From Desulfobacca acetoxidans (GTDB taxonomy: Bacteria; Desulfobacterota; Desulfobaccia; Desulfobaccales; 0-14-0-80-60-11): a stretch of 33,749 nucleotides of DNA. Position numbers and translations under genes: made by a program. Shown piece by piece: positions 33,714 to 33,749 of this stretch (position 1 is its first letter; each line of letters starts with the position of its first letter). The notes under the pieces were generated by a model. The model worked only from the letters and a program-made list of their open reading frames with translations, did not search any database and was not told where the DNA came from. Where the stretch lies: positions 2,229 through 35,977 of the forward strand of contig DYLF01000009.1 of NCBI GenBank assembly GCA_020722205.1, written 5' to 3'.

Positions 33714-33749
33714 TTTAACCTTGACCCTTGAACCTCGGACTTTGAACTT
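33714..33749. repeat. Heptanucleotide repeat array running off the window
   Basis: Five successive 7-mers, TTTAACC, TTGACCC, TTGAACC, TCGGACT and TTGAACT, show a 7-base period and reach the last base of the window. The array is degenerate but regular and belongs to the same class as the repeat at the nadC start. Its right end lies outside the window. Confidence 0.55.

Noticed and set aside
1-33749. CRISPR array, insertion sequence, prophage or toxin-antitoxin pair
   Set aside because: No regularly spaced direct repeats with spacers, transposase, integrase, terminal inverted repeats or paired small toxin genes were seen anywhere.

Overview
The window looks like chromosome of an anaerobic Gram-negative bacterium, most likely a Desulfobacterota / former Deltaproteobacteria lineage such as a Desulfobacca-type sulfate reducer. 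That is inference from gene content: WaaA implies LPS, and there are many DsrE, NifX, CGGC, FmdB and radical-SAM accessory proteins, DUF2939 and DUF1640-like proteins, and HD-GYP signalling. I see no insertion sequence, prophage, CRISPR array or rRNA. 

Layout. (1) 1-6420, plus strand: tRNA-Leu(UAG) with its own promoter, then the proteostasis set tig-clpP-clpX-lon, closed by a bidirectional terminator shared with the convergent waaA. (2) 6487-9916: waaA, a structured gene-poor gap, a membrane-anchored DUF2939 protein, a small conserved-looking protein and a shortened DUF1640-like protein. (3) 10011-16406, minus strand: nine genes in a row for metal, sulfur and radical chemistry: FmdB-type zinc ribbon, COG0731-type radical SAM, metallo-beta-lactamase fold, DsrE, a second radical SAM, a CDF transporter fused to a NifX-type domain, a Gly/Arg-rich zinc ribbon, a CoA-binding protein and a CGGC protein. 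A good sigma-54 promoter match lies in front of the first gene. (4) 16654-20720, plus strand: an M15-like peptidase and a 974-residue protein joining an MrfA-type helicase to an MrfB-type DEDD exonuclease. (5) 20845-25983: a MEMO-domain protein (minus), an APC permease with a cytosolic tail (plus), then a Cys-rich mini-protein, nadC and an ABM-domain protein (minus). (6) 26246-33546, plus strand: dGTPase-like HD hydrolase; a tight run of EEP phosphohydrolase, LysM-L,D-transpeptidase and two small proteins; a glyoxalase-II-like hydrolase; and a signalling module of REC-SHOCT, HD-GYP and a sensorless histidine kinase with its own promoter.

Most promising items: the sigma-54-preceded metal/radical-SAM block with its CDF-NifX fusion, the MrfA-MrfB fusion, and heptanucleotide repeats at two places, one of which forms the start of nadC. 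All functions are read from motifs and family resemblance by eye; no database search was possible.
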